64,000 nucleotides of DNA, from NCBI RefSeq assembly GCF_000382205.1, contig NZ_KB907789.1:558001-622000 (forward strand). Reading direction: 5' to 3'. This DNA comes from Dyadobacter beijingensis DSM 21582 (GTDB taxonomy: Bacteria; Bacteroidota; Bacteroidia; Cytophagales; Spirosomataceae). Position numbers and translations under genes: made by a program. The notes beneath the pieces were generated by a model. It was not told where the DNA came from. It saw nothing but the letters and a program-made list of their open reading frames with translations, and ran no database searches. Each line of letters starts with the position of its first letter. Within the stretch, counting starts at the first letter, position 1. This document shows, one piece after another, positions 1 to 7,874 of this stretch.

Positions 1-559
1 CCACTTCGATCAGCGCATTGTAGTTACTGATGGTGTGGAGCTCTACCTTCTTCTCGGTGAAATTGTCGGCCGCTACCTGGAAGCCGTAGGTGAAGATCGC
101 TACCATTCCAGCTACCTCTATTCCCGCTTCACGGAGGGCATCTACCGTTTTCAACGAGCTCCCACCCGTCGAGATCAGGTCTTCCACGATCACAACCGAT
201 TGTCCTTTTTCCAGGCGTCCTTCGATCTGGTTACCCATTCCGTGCTTTTTCGGCTCCGGACGAACGTAGGCGAAAGGCAATTCGAGCAGGTCGGCTACCA
301 ATGCACCCTGGGCGATACCGCCGGTCGCCACGCCTACAATAGCCTGTGCATGGGGGTACTTTTCACGGATCAGCTCGGCAAGCGTTTTCTTGATGAACGT
401 GCGGGTGTCGGGGTACGACAATGCGACGCGGTTGTCACAGTAAATCGGTGAAAACCAGCCGGAGCTCCATTGGAACGGCTTTGCAGGACTGAGCTTGATG
501 GCCTGCGCTTCGAGCAGCAGCTCGGCGATTCGTTTGTTAATATCCAGATCGTTCGACAT
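1..559 (-). CDS. pyrE: Orotate phosphoribosyltransferase (C-terminus cut by window edge)
   Basis: PyrE transfers the phosphoribosyl group of PRPP to orotate to give OMP, the fifth step of de novo UMP synthesis in the cytosol. The visible 186 codons begin with ATG at 559. They contain the PRPP-binding loop VVIVEDLISTGGSS, which is diagnostic of type I phosphoribosyltransferases, and an earlier GVATGGIAQGA segment typical of OPRTases. The family is normally about 200-215 residues, so only the last few tens are missing beyond base 1. The start lies 2 bp after the stop of the upstream CBS membrane protein, so the two are probably co-transcribed leftward. Product assignment is secure. Confidence 0.93.
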   Translation of the reverse strand, partial: MSNDLDINKRIAELLLEAQAIKLSPAKPFQWSSGWFSPIYCDNRVALSYPDTRTFIKKTLAELIREKYPHAQAIVGVATGGIAQGALVADLLELPFAYVRPEPKKHGMGNQIEGRLEKGQSVVIVEDLISTGGSSLKTVDALREAGIEVAGMVAIFTYGFQVAADNFTEKKVELHTISNYNALIEV

Positions 560-561
560 GG

Positions 562-1866
562 TTAATCTTCGGGTTCTTCCTGTTTGTTATAATTGGTTAC
601 TAAGAGCTTGTCTATCCGGCTGCGGTCCATATCAATGACCTCGAACTCAAACTGTTTCCAGCTGAACTTCTCACCGGTTTGGGGGATGTTTTCAAGGATA
701 TGCAGCACGAAACCACCGAGGGTATTGAAGCCCACGAGCTCCCGGCGCTCGCTATCGGGGATATTGAGATTGAAATACTGCACGAAGTCATCGAACGGCA
801 GCTGCGCGTCGATGAGGTAAGAACCGTCGTCGCGACGGATGATTTCGGAGGCTTCCTCGATGTCTTCGGAAATGTCGCCCACAAGCGCATCCATAATATC
901 GTGCATCGTCACCACGCCCAGCGTACCGCCGTATTCGTCGACGATAATGCCGAAATACACCCGCTGTTCCTTGAATTTTTCCAGCGCCTGGTAAGCGCGG
1001 TTGCTCTGGGGCAAATACACGGGATCGCGCATGATGGCATTCAAATGCGCCATTTGCACTTCCAGATCGGTGGCGATAAGGTCTTTGACATACACCAAAC
1101 CCACCACGTCGTCGACATTACCGCGGCACACCGGATAGATGGAATGCCGTGAGTCGAGGATCTTGGCCTTGTTCTCTTCGACGGTATCTTCCAGGTCGAG
1201 CCACATGATTTCCTGCCGGTTGGTCATCAGCGAAGTTACCTTGCGGTCGCCGAGCTGGAACACATTATGCACGATCTCCTGCTCGATTTCCTCAAAAACA
1301 CCGCCGGAAGTACCTTCCTGGATGAGGCTTTTGATTTCCTCTTCCGTGACGGAATTCTCGCTTTGTTTGATATTTAAAACCCTGATAATGAGATCACTTG
1401 AAAAACCCAGCAACGCAATGAACGGCGCCGTCACTTTGGATAGCAGGTTCATCGGTGTGGCCATTACCTTGGAAATAGCCTCCGGGTTCGACATGCCTAT
1501 ACGCTTGGGAACAAGCTCGCCCAAAACGAGCGAGAGATAAGTGATCACGACGAGCACGGTACCTACCGCCAGCGAGTGCGCATAAGGCACGAATGCAGGC
1601 ACGCGGGCAATAATTTGCTCAAAATCGGAAGTGATATTGTCGCCACTGTACATACCGGTCAGCAAACCGATGAGCGTAATGCCGATCTGGACGGTGGAGA
1701 GGAATTTGGTAGGAGAATTGGCGAGGTTTAATGCGGCTTTGGCGCTCGAATCGCCATTCTTTGCTGCTGCTTCGAGACGCGATTTTCGGGAGGAAACCAG
1801 TGCAATCTCTGACATGGAAAAAAGGCCATTGAGCAGCACCAGAAGTAGAATTATAAGGAGTTCCAA
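562..1866 (-). CDS. CNNM/CorC-type membrane protein (DUF21, CBS pair, CorC_HlyC domain)
   Basis: This 434-residue integral membrane protein belongs to the hemolysin C/CNNM family. These proteins have been linked to magnesium or other divalent cation efflux; the old 'hemolysin' name is not a demonstrated function here. Residues 1 to about 190 form the DUF21 membrane domain with several hydrophobic helices. A CBS pair follows at about 205-330, then a C-terminal CorC_HlyC domain ending near 425. I chose the TTG at 1866 because it gives the usual short N-terminus before the first helix (ILLLVLLNGLFSMSEIAL). No ATG lies upstream, and an ATG at codon 18 would cut into the helix. A -7 type motif (TAAATTTG) lies at 1897-1890. 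Confidence 0.88.
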   Translation of the reverse strand: MELLIILLLVLLNGLFSMSEIALVSSRKSRLEAAAKNGDSSAKAALNLANSPTKFLSTVQIGITLIGLLTGMYSGDNITSDFEQIIARVPAFVPYAHSLAVGTVLVVITYLSLVLGELVPKRIGMSNPEAISKVMATPMNLLSKVTAPFIALLGFSSDLIIRVLNIKQSENSVTEEEIKSLIQEGTSGGVFEEIEQEIVHNVFQLGDRKVTSLMTNRQEIMWLDLEDTVEENKAKILDSRHSIYPVCRGNVDDVVGLVYVKDLIATDLEVQMAHLNAIMRDPVYLPQSNRAYQALEKFKEQRVYFGIIVDEYGGTLGVVTMHDIMDALVGDISEDIEEASEIIRRDDGSYLIDAQLPFDDFVQYFNLNIPDSERRELVGFNTLGGFVLHILENIPQTGEKFSWKQFEFEVIDMDRSRIDKLLVTNYNKQEEPED

Positions 1867-1889
1867 GAACTGGTTAGTTGTTACAAGCG

Positions 1890-1897
1890 CAAATTTA
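1890..1897 (-). promoter_or_regulatory. Candidate -7 element for the CNNM/CBS gene
   Basis: On the minus strand this reads TAAATTTG, matching the Bacteroidota -7 consensus TAnnTTTG, 23 bp before the TTG start at 1866. No clear TTG/TTTG -33 box is found at the usual spacing, so this is only a plausible element. Confidence 0.35.
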
Positions 1898-1933
1898 TCA
1901 ATAATAATCTCTGCCTAAACTAAACTCTTTACT

Positions 1934-1941
1934 TAATTTTG
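1934..1941 (+). promoter_or_regulatory. Candidate -7 element for the Nudix gene
   Basis: TAATTTTG fits the Bacteroidota -7 consensus TAnnTTTG and ends 26 bp before the ATG at 1968. It is divergent from the element at 1890-1897. A -33 box is not evident. Confidence 0.35.
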
Positions 1942-1967
1942 CCATCCATTCACGTACCCATTCCAAA

Positions 1968-2657
1968 ATGATCATTTTTTTCGACGACCGTCCGGTCAGA
2001 ATTGTAAGGACCAACCAGCTGTCAGCCGCCGAAACTTCGCGCTTCGAACATATCGTAGACCTGAGGCTGGAAAAGTTGCAGCGGAGCATGCTGACGGGCC
2101 ATGTGCTGTTCCTGAATTCGACGGCTACCAGCGCCATCCAGGTGATCCAGATGCTCGAAAAAGAGTTTCCGAAAGATATGCTTTCGATCACGCTGGCGAC
2201 CCGCGAGAAATCGGAAGTGGAAGACCGGATCAAGGCACAATACAAGGTGATCAAAGCAGCCGGCGGCGTGGTGGTGAAGGAAGGCAAATGGCTCTTTATG
2301 TACCGCCGCAAAATGTGGGACCTGCCCAAGGGTAAGCTCGATAAAGGCGAGAATTCCAAAAAGGCCGCTACCCGCGAAATTGAGGAGGAAACCGGCGTAA
2401 AATCGCTCATTCGTGACAAGATCTGCACCACCTGGCACACCTATACGCTCAATAACAGCCGCATTCTGAAACGTACGAAATGGTACCTGTTCGACTGCCT
2501 CGACGATTCGAACATGACGCCGCAGGCCGAGGAGCAGATCGAAAAGCTCGACTGGTACGAGCCCGCGGAGGTAAAATCGCTGCTGATCAATTCATACAGC
2601 TCGATCCGCTACGTGGTCGACAGCCTCAACAAAATCCACAATCTGAAAGAATCGTAA
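1968..2657 (+). CDS. Nudix hydrolase with N-terminal extension
   Basis: This 229-residue protein should hydrolyse a nucleoside diphosphate linked to another moiety; the substrate cannot be read from sequence. The Nudix box spans residues 122-144, with Gly122, Glu128, Arg136, Glu137 and the Glu139-Glu141 metal-binding run all present. About 95 residues precede the Nudix fold (which starts near AAGGVVV). They form a separate small alpha/beta-looking N-terminal domain that is absent from minimal MutT proteins. The gene is divergent from the CBS membrane protein. It converges on coaD with only 7 bp between stop codons. Confidence 0.85.
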   Translation: MIIFFDDRPVRIVRTNQLSAAETSRFEHIVDLRLEKLQRSMLTGHVLFLNSTATSAIQVIQMLEKEFPKDMLSITLATREKSEVEDRIKAQYKVIKAAGGVVVKEGKWLFMYRRKMWDLPKGKLDKGENSKKAATREIEEETGVKSLIRDKICTTWHTYTLNNSRILKRTKWYLFDCLDDSNMTPQAEEQIEKLDWYEPAEVKSLLINSYSSIRYVVDSLNKIHNLKES

Positions 2658-2664
2658 AAACGGG

Positions 2665-3147
2665 TTAATGGGCTTCTTCTGCCTTTTTTAACTCCGATAA
2701 CGAATAAGGAAGAAAATTGTCCACGGCCTGTCCATAACGGTGCAGGTCGCGGATAATGCTCGAACTGATCGGCGCCAGGCTCGGTGATGTGATCAGGAAT
2801 ACGGTTTCGATCTCTTCGTACAAGTACCGGTTCACCTGCGAAATGCCGTTTTCGTACTCGAAATCGGTCGTATTGCGCAGCCCTCTCAAAAGAAACCTCG
2901 CGCCGAGCTCGCGCGCCGTATGCGCCGTAAGGTCGTCGTACGTAATCACTTTCACATTCGGCTGTGCTGAAAACGTCTTTTCGATCATTTCCTTCATCAC
3001 ATCGAGCGGGAAGTAGCGCTTTTTCGTGGCATTATTGCCGATCCCGATCACGACTTCATCGAACAACCGCAACCCGCGCAGGACGATATCTTCGTGACCC
3101 TTGGTGAAAGGATCGAAAGACCCCGGAAATAGAGCAATGCGCTTCAT
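2665..3147 (-). CDS. coaD: Phosphopantetheine adenylyltransferase
   Basis: CoaD adenylates 4'-phosphopantetheine to dephospho-CoA, the penultimate step of coenzyme A synthesis. The 160-residue product has the family's usual length. Its start carries the nucleotidyltransferase signature GSFDPFTKGH, with the (T/H)xGH motif, and its C-terminal part the ISSSIIRDL motif. The frame is open much further upstream, to 3429, but that stretch runs back into the DUF3822 gene. ATG 3147 gives the canonical MKRIALFPGSFDP start. It is the last gene of a probable leftward operon: Nudix (4592), DUF3822 (4064), coaD, the last two separated by 11 bp. Confidence 0.95.
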   Translation of the reverse strand: MKRIALFPGSFDPFTKGHEDIVLRGLRLFDEVVIGIGNNATKKRYFPLDVMKEMIEKTFSAQPNVKVITYDDLTAHTARELGARFLLRGLRNTTDFEYENGISQVNRYLYEEIETVFLITSPSLAPISSSIIRDLHRYGQAVDNFLPYSLSELKKAEEAH

Positions 3148-3158
3148 AGGAGGCGGTA

Positions 3159-4064
3159 TTAAGACGATATGAGATAGGTATTGAACAACCCGAAATACCG
3201 GTGCCCGGGCACTTCCGCGCATTGCGGGCTGTATTTCAGCGTCGTGGGCCGCGTGCCCATGTGTAAATTGGGAAAAAATCGCGATAATTCGTGATAGGAA
3301 TCCGAAACCGGCGCGATTTCGCCATAGCAAAGCACCTTTACCTCTTCCGGCAGGATATTGAGCTGGCTTAATGTAAAGAGAATAATGTAGGCCAATTCCT
3401 GCGTTTGCGCATATTTGAAACGGTTGCAAAGTACCAGCTGCTGGCTTTCGCTGACCACTAGTGTAAAATGGTCCTTTTCAAAATACAGCGACATCATCCG
3501 CATTTCCTGGTGCTCCACGTGGTTCACCAGCGAACCGATCGCCAATGCACTCGTGAGGTGGTAGAAGGTCACCGTGGAGGAACTGAAATGGTTTACAACC
3601 CAATCATACCAAAGCTCCTGGATACTGAAAACATTCTGTGCATGCACGAGCGGCAGGTCGTGCCAAAGCACTTTCTCATGCTTGGAGACCGGGTTACCCA
3701 ATGCGAACGACAAATACTCATAAGCCGATTCCGGCTTGAAGAGCAAGCTCGGCACCAATGTGAACGCATGCGAATTAACCGTTACACGCACATTTTTCCA
3801 GTTGTTGGACGACCATGATAAGTGTCCGCTGAAAATCCTTTTCAACCGTTCGAAAATTTCGGCAGGTGTAAGTGCATTTTCGAAGAAGTAATCTTCCAGC
3901 CAGATGCATTCCATATTTTCATCCCGCACAATACAAAAACGAATGCGCCGCTCGTCGAGCTCAATACAGAGCGTGCAAAGCGGGATACTGGCCGCATCGA
4001 ATGAATTGTCTCCTACCAGCAGCGTGGGAATCACTTCTATTAACTGGTTCTCAGAATTTGCCAC
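3159..4064 (-). CDS. DUF3822 family protein
   Basis: This 301-residue protein resembles the DUF3822 family, a Bacteroidota family of unknown biochemical role with a remote actin/ASKHA-like look (two repeated halves, beta-rich starts). I see no signal peptide, membrane helix or catalytic motif. The start is GTG at 4064 (MANSENQLIEV). The stop lies 11 bp before coaD, an adjacency I recall as common in this phylum, so a link to CoA metabolism or simple co-regulation is possible but unproven. The family call rests on recognition of overall sequence and context. Confidence 0.7.
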   Translation of the reverse strand: MANSENQLIEVIPTLLVGDNSFDAASIPLCTLCIELDERRIRFCIVRDENMECIWLEDYFFENALTPAEIFERLKRIFSGHLSWSSNNWKNVRVTVNSHAFTLVPSLLFKPESAYEYLSFALGNPVSKHEKVLWHDLPLVHAQNVFSIQELWYDWVVNHFSSSTVTFYHLTSALAIGSLVNHVEHQEMRMMSLYFEKDHFTLVVSESQQLVLCNRFKYAQTQELAYIILFTLSQLNILPEEVKVLCYGEIAPVSDSYHELSRFFPNLHMGTRPTTLKYSPQCAEVPGHRYFGLFNTYLISS

Positions 4065-4091
4065 GTCGTCGGGGTCGTGTTGGTTTAATGG

Positions 4092-4592
4092 TCATACCGG
4101 CTTTTGATCGCCGGTCATATACTTATTCAATGTAAAAATCCCTGCCAGCGAACCGGCCATATTCAGAACGCGGTGGCGCTGCGCCGGTCCCAGCGCTTCG
4201 ATATCCGCCCAGTCCATAAACCGGACGTCGCGGATCACCTGCCCATCAGCCGCCAGTTCCGGGTCAAAGCCCGCGGCGAGCTGCCCCGTAAAGGAGCTGA
4301 TTTCAAAAAACAATTCTACGGCATGCAGCGGGTCGGCAATATGCTCATTCACAAAGAGCAGGTTCCCTACGGTCACTTCCAGGCCCGTTTCCTCGCGAAA
4401 CTCCCGCGCAAGTGCATGGCCGGCGGTTTCACCGAAATACACGCCGCCACCCGGAGGCGACCAGAACGCATCGGTCCCATACAGCGAATGGTTCACAAGC
4501 AGGATGCGGCCTTCATGCACGCAGATTCCGCACACGCGCACACGCACGGAGCCTCCATAGATAGTGCTTATGTCTGCGTTTAATGTTGCCAA
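4092..4592 (-). CDS. Nudix hydrolase (MutT-like)
   Basis: A 166-residue single-domain Nudix protein. The Nudix box lies at residues 49-71: Gly49, Glu55, Arg63, Glu64, Glu67, Glu68 and Gly70 are all in place, so it should be an active magnesium-dependent pyrophosphohydrolase of unknown substrate. The only sensible start in frame is TTG at 4592, giving MATLNADIS. It heads the Nudix, DUF3822, coaD run, ending 27 bp before the DUF3822 start. It is not closely similar to the other Nudix protein at 1968-2657. Confidence 0.82.
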   Translation of the reverse strand: MATLNADISTIYGGSVRVRVCGICVHEGRILLVNHSLYGTDAFWSPPGGGVYFGETAGHALAREFREETGLEVTVGNLLFVNEHIADPLHAVELFFEISSFTGQLAAGFDPELAADGQVIRDVRFMDWADIEALGPAQRHRVLNMAGSLAGIFTLNKYMTGDQKPV

Positions 4593-4723
4593 AAGCTACT
4601 TTTTTGAATGGGCAAAGATAACCATCCGGCCATAATAGGCAAGACATAATTCTACCTCCCCGCTACCGATTGCCGGCTGCGGGTGGTCAGAAAGGCGGTG
4701 ATCCGGTGATTGGGAAAGAAGGA

Positions 4724-5164
4724 TCAGGAGTAAGGGCTTCCGGAAATATAGCTTTCGAGCGTGTTGATATGTTCTTTCTGCTCATGGATGATGGCAGAAA
4801 CAATATCGTTGATCGAAATGATGCCGATCAGCCTGCCGTCGCGATTCACGGGCAAGTGCCGGATGTGCTTGTCCGACATAATCTGCATACATGCCTCGAT
4901 TTTCTCGTCCGTTTCGACCGTGATGACTTTGGCGGTCATGACGTCGCGGATCAGCGTGTCTTTCGACGCACGTCCCTGCAAGATCACCTTCCGCGCATAG
5001 TCGCGTTCGGAAAAGATACCGATCAATTCATTATCTTCAAGTACCAAAACTGCCCCAATGTTTTTCTCGGCCATGAGTTCCAGAGCCTCAAACACTGTGT
5101 TGTCCTGCGTAACCGACCAAATCGCATTGACAGGCTTGTTGCCCATTACATGTTGTACCAGCAT
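4724..5164 (-). CDS. Two-CBS-domain protein
   Basis: This 146-residue soluble protein is almost entirely a CBS pair (about residues 7-60 and 75-130). CBS pairs bind adenine nucleotides and act as energy sensors. Hallmarks are VFEALELMAEKNIGAVLVLE in the first repeat, the GIFSERDYARKVI boundary, and HLPVNRDGRLIGIISINDIV in the second. There is no attached catalytic domain, so it probably acts by binding a partner or ligand. It is a stand-alone gene, divergent from the helicase at 5305. Confidence 0.85.
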   Translation of the reverse strand: MLVQHVMGNKPVNAIWSVTQDNTVFEALELMAEKNIGAVLVLEDNELIGIFSERDYARKVILQGRASKDTLIRDVMTAKVITVETDEKIEACMQIMSDKHIRHLPVNRDGRLIGIISINDIVSAIIHEQKEHINTLESYISGSPYS

Positions 5165-5245
5165 AGATGTTTAGGTTTGGGGATTTTGAGATAAGGGAGT
5201 TCAATATAGGCAATTGACCTATTAAAGTCCAATAAATTCTGAGTA

Positions 5246-5253
5246 TATTTTTG
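5246..5253 (+). promoter_or_regulatory. Candidate -7 element for the helicase gene
   Basis: TATTTTTG fits TAnnTTTG and lies 51 bp before the ATG at 5305. It overlaps an in-frame TTG at 5251, which argues that translation starts at 5305. No good -33 box is seen. Confidence 0.35.
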
Positions 5254-5304
5254 TTGAAAAATGCGGTTTTTGATATTCAAAATCCTTGCATTAGATTCGT
5301 TCCC

Positions 5305-6732
5305 ATGGACACCGACAGACTTCTGCCTTCCCAGTTATTACGCCGAAAATTCCCTTTCAAACCCACCGACGGGCAGCTTCGCTTCTTCGATAAAACCAAC
5401 GATTTCCTCATCGAAGAAAAAGGCCTGGAACGTTACCGCGACTGTTTTTTGCTCAAAGGCTACGCCGGAACGGGCAAAACGACGATCATCAGTACGCTCA
5501 TTAAGGTGCTGAAAAATTTCGGGTACAAGTCGGTGCTGCTCGCGCCGACGGGGCGTGCGGCGAAGGTCATGTCGGGGTATTCCGAGAAGATCGCACTCAC
5601 GATACACAAGAAGATTTACAAGCAAACGGCCGACGCATTTTCAGGCACGCTCAGCTTCCAGCGGCAGAAAAACTACCACGACAATACGTTGTTTATCGTC
5701 GATGAAGCCTCGATGATCACCGACGACGCCGATTTCGGCAACCGCAGCCTCCTGGCCGACCTCATCGAATTCGTATTCGAAAATCCGGGAAACAAGTTGA
5801 TGCTCGTGGGCGACACCGCCCAGCTCCCGCCCGTGGGCAAAGAACTCAGTCCCGCACTGGACGGCGACTATCTGGAAAGGACGTTCTATATGTCTGTTTT
5901 TCAGGAAGAATTGAAGGAAGTAATGCGGCAGGACGAGCAATCGGGCATTCTGTTTAATGCCACCCAGCTCCGTAACCAGCTGGGTGCCCAGGCAGCCGAC
6001 ATTCATATCACGACGCGCTCTTACCGCGATGTTTTTAAAATGACGGGCGAAAAACTGGAAGAAGGGTTGCGCTATGCCTACGACAAATACGGCCCCGAAA
6101 ACTCGATTATTCTCACGCGCTCGAATAAATCGGCCGTGCAGTATAATGAATATATCCGCCGCATTATCAACTTTTCGGAGGACGAACTCGACGCCGGCGA
6201 TCGCCTGATGGTTGTGCGGAACAACTATAATATCCTCGACGAGGACTCGCCCGCAGGCTTCATCGCCAACGGTGACTTTGTAGAGCTCCTGAAAATTCGC
6301 AAAACGCAGGAAATGCACGGCTTCCGCTTCGCCGACGTGACGATCCGACTCTCGGATTACGAAAAACAACCCGAATTTGACGCTAAAATCTTCCTCGACA
6401 CGTTGCATTCGCCATCGGCATCGATGTCGGCCGAGGATAATAAGAAGCTTTACGAAAGTGTACAGCAGGATTATTTTTACATTAAATCCAAAAAGGACCG
6501 CGTGGAAGCGCTGCGAAAGGATCCCTACCTGAACGCATTGCAGGTGAAATTCGCCTACGCGCTCACGTGTCACAAGGCGCAGGGCGGCCAATGGAGCGCG
6601 GTCTTCATCGATCAGGGCTACTTACCGGAGGAACAAATCAATACAGAATTTGTCCGGTGGCTTTACACAGCCATTACCCGCGCTACCGACGAGGTTTTCC
6701 TGATGAATTTCCACCAGCAATTTTTCAAATAA
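5305..6732 (+). CDS. RecD-like/AAA_30 superfamily 1 DNA helicase
   Basis: This 475-residue protein is a superfamily 1 helicase of the short RecD2/Dda-like type found alone in many Bacteroidota. It probably unwinds DNA using ATP; the pathway is not shown. Walker A (GYAGTGKTT) is at about residues 52-60, Walker B (LFIVDEASM) near 133, and a Q-rich motif III (GDTAQLPPVG) follows. The C-terminus has the UvrD-like AYALTCHKAQGGQW and WLYTAITRAT motifs. The frame opens 18 codons earlier at a TTG, but ATG 5305 is preferred because a likely promoter element overlaps that TTG. Confidence 0.85.
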   Translation: MDTDRLLPSQLLRRKFPFKPTDGQLRFFDKTNDFLIEEKGLERYRDCFLLKGYAGTGKTTIISTLIKVLKNFGYKSVLLAPTGRAAKVMSGYSEKIALTIHKKIYKQTADAFSGTLSFQRQKNYHDNTLFIVDEASMITDDADFGNRSLLADLIEFVFENPGNKLMLVGDTAQLPPVGKELSPALDGDYLERTFYMSVFQEELKEVMRQDEQSGILFNATQLRNQLGAQAADIHITTRSYRDVFKMTGEKLEEGLRYAYDKYGPENSIILTRSNKSAVQYNEYIRRIINFSEDELDAGDRLMVVRNNYNILDEDSPAGFIANGDFVELLKIRKTQEMHGFRFADVTIRLSDYEKQPEFDAKIFLDTLHSPSASMSAEDNKKLYESVQQDYFYIKSKKDRVEALRKDPYLNALQVKFAYALTCHKAQGGQWSAVFIDQGYLPEEQINTEFVRWLYTAITRATDEVFLMNFHQQFFK

Positions 6733-6750
6733 CAGTGCCGGATGCCGCCG

Positions 6751-7704
6751 CTATGCGGGTACCGAAGCGCGTTGCAGGCGGTCATTAATGGCCAGGCCTA
6801 AACCGCTTGAAGGCACGAGTTCGGCCTTAATTTCAGAAACAGGCAGTCCATCGAGCTCGCGCAGGTTCGCGAAGAGATTGTGAGCAGCTTCTTTCAAATC
6901 GCGGGTAGGGCTCAGCAGGCGCTGGAATTGGCGATCGGCACCTTCAAGGTAGCGGTCGAACAGCAGGTAACCGGTGGTTTCGTCCCCGGGCGTCATGGAA
7001 TCCCTCCGGTACAAATGCAATGGCTTGCGCGGGGCATAATGGCTTTTCAGCATTCCCGGCGCCTTCGGGTCCGAGGTGGAATGCGGCATGAGCACCACCG
7101 GACCGATCAGCGACTCTATCTCGTTGATATCTAAGCCCCCAAGTCTGTACACAATCGTTTCGTCATGCTCGAAACCCACGATCGTCGACTCGATGCCCAC
7201 CTCGCATTCACCGCCGTCGAGGATATAGGGAATCCGGTTGCCGAGCTGCTGATCTACGTGATGCGGCGCCGTAGGGCTTATGTACCCGAACGGATTGGCG
7301 CTGGGCGCGGCGAGCGGAAAAGTAAGATCGGCAAGCAGGGCCAGCGTCAATGGATGGTTGGGGACACGTACGGCCACGGTATCCAGCCCCGAGGTAACCA
7401 GGTCCGGCACAATATCCTTCTTGGGCAGCAGCATGGTCAATGGCCCCGGCCAGAACTTTTCGGCGAGCACGCGTGCCTTTTCCGGAATGCCGGACACATA
7501 AATAGCCACTTTTTCGATGGAATCCGTATGAATAATCAGCGGATCGAAGGCCGGCCGGTTTTTGACTTCGAAAATAGAAAGCACTGCCTTTTCGTTCAAT
7601 GCATTACCCGCCAGACCATACACGGTTTCGGTAGGAATGGCTACTAATTCGCCTTTTATCAGAAATTCTTTTGCGACGGAAAGGTCGCGACCGGTTACTG
7701 CCAA
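6751..7704 (-). CDS. L-threonylcarbamoyladenylate synthase (Sua5 type)
   Basis: The enzyme makes threonylcarbamoyl-AMP from threonine, bicarbonate and ATP for the t6A37 modification of ANN-decoding tRNAs. The N-terminal YrdC domain shows the TETVYGLAGNA motif, the KNRPAFDPLIIH segment and PLAAPSANPFG. A C-terminal Sua5 domain follows the PGMLKSHYAPRKPL linker, so this is the long Sua5 form and not the short TsaC. No ATG precedes the conserved domain. TTG 7704 is likely; TTG 7752 would add 16 hydrophobic residues. It converges with the helicase gene, 18 bp between stops. Confidence 0.88.
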   Translation of the reverse strand: MAVTGRDLSVAKEFLIKGELVAIPTETVYGLAGNALNEKAVLSIFEVKNRPAFDPLIIHTDSIEKVAIYVSGIPEKARVLAEKFWPGPLTMLLPKKDIVPDLVTSGLDTVAVRVPNHPLTLALLADLTFPLAAPSANPFGYISPTAPHHVDQQLGNRIPYILDGGECEVGIESTIVGFEHDETIVYRLGGLDINEIESLIGPVVLMPHSTSDPKAPGMLKSHYAPRKPLHLYRRDSMTPGDETTGYLLFDRYLEGADRQFQRLLSPTRDLKEAAHNLFANLRELDGLPVSEIKAELVPSSGLGLAINDRLQRASVPA

Positions 7705-7874
7705 AATATTATTCTGTTTTAAAAAACACAAAAATACGGCGATGCGGAACAAATCCGAGTATTCGCATTTAGATTGTTTTTAAATAACTCTGAAAGCTGG
7801 AAAGTTGGCATTCCGTTACCTGATACCTGTTTATATTTATTGGTTAAATAGTACTATCTAAACAACCCTTTACT

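Noticed and set aside
679..1152. Long plus-strand frame opposite the CNNM/CBS gene, and similar ones opposite most genes
   Set aside because: These are shadows of well-supported genes on the other strand with no family features.
3148..3429. N-terminal extension of coaD
   Set aside because: The frame is open, but it lies inside the DUF3822 gene and coaD proteins start at the MKRIALFPGSFDP position.
5251..5304. TTG start for the RecD-like helicase
   Set aside because: A promoter-like -7 box overlaps it, and the extra residues do not look conserved.
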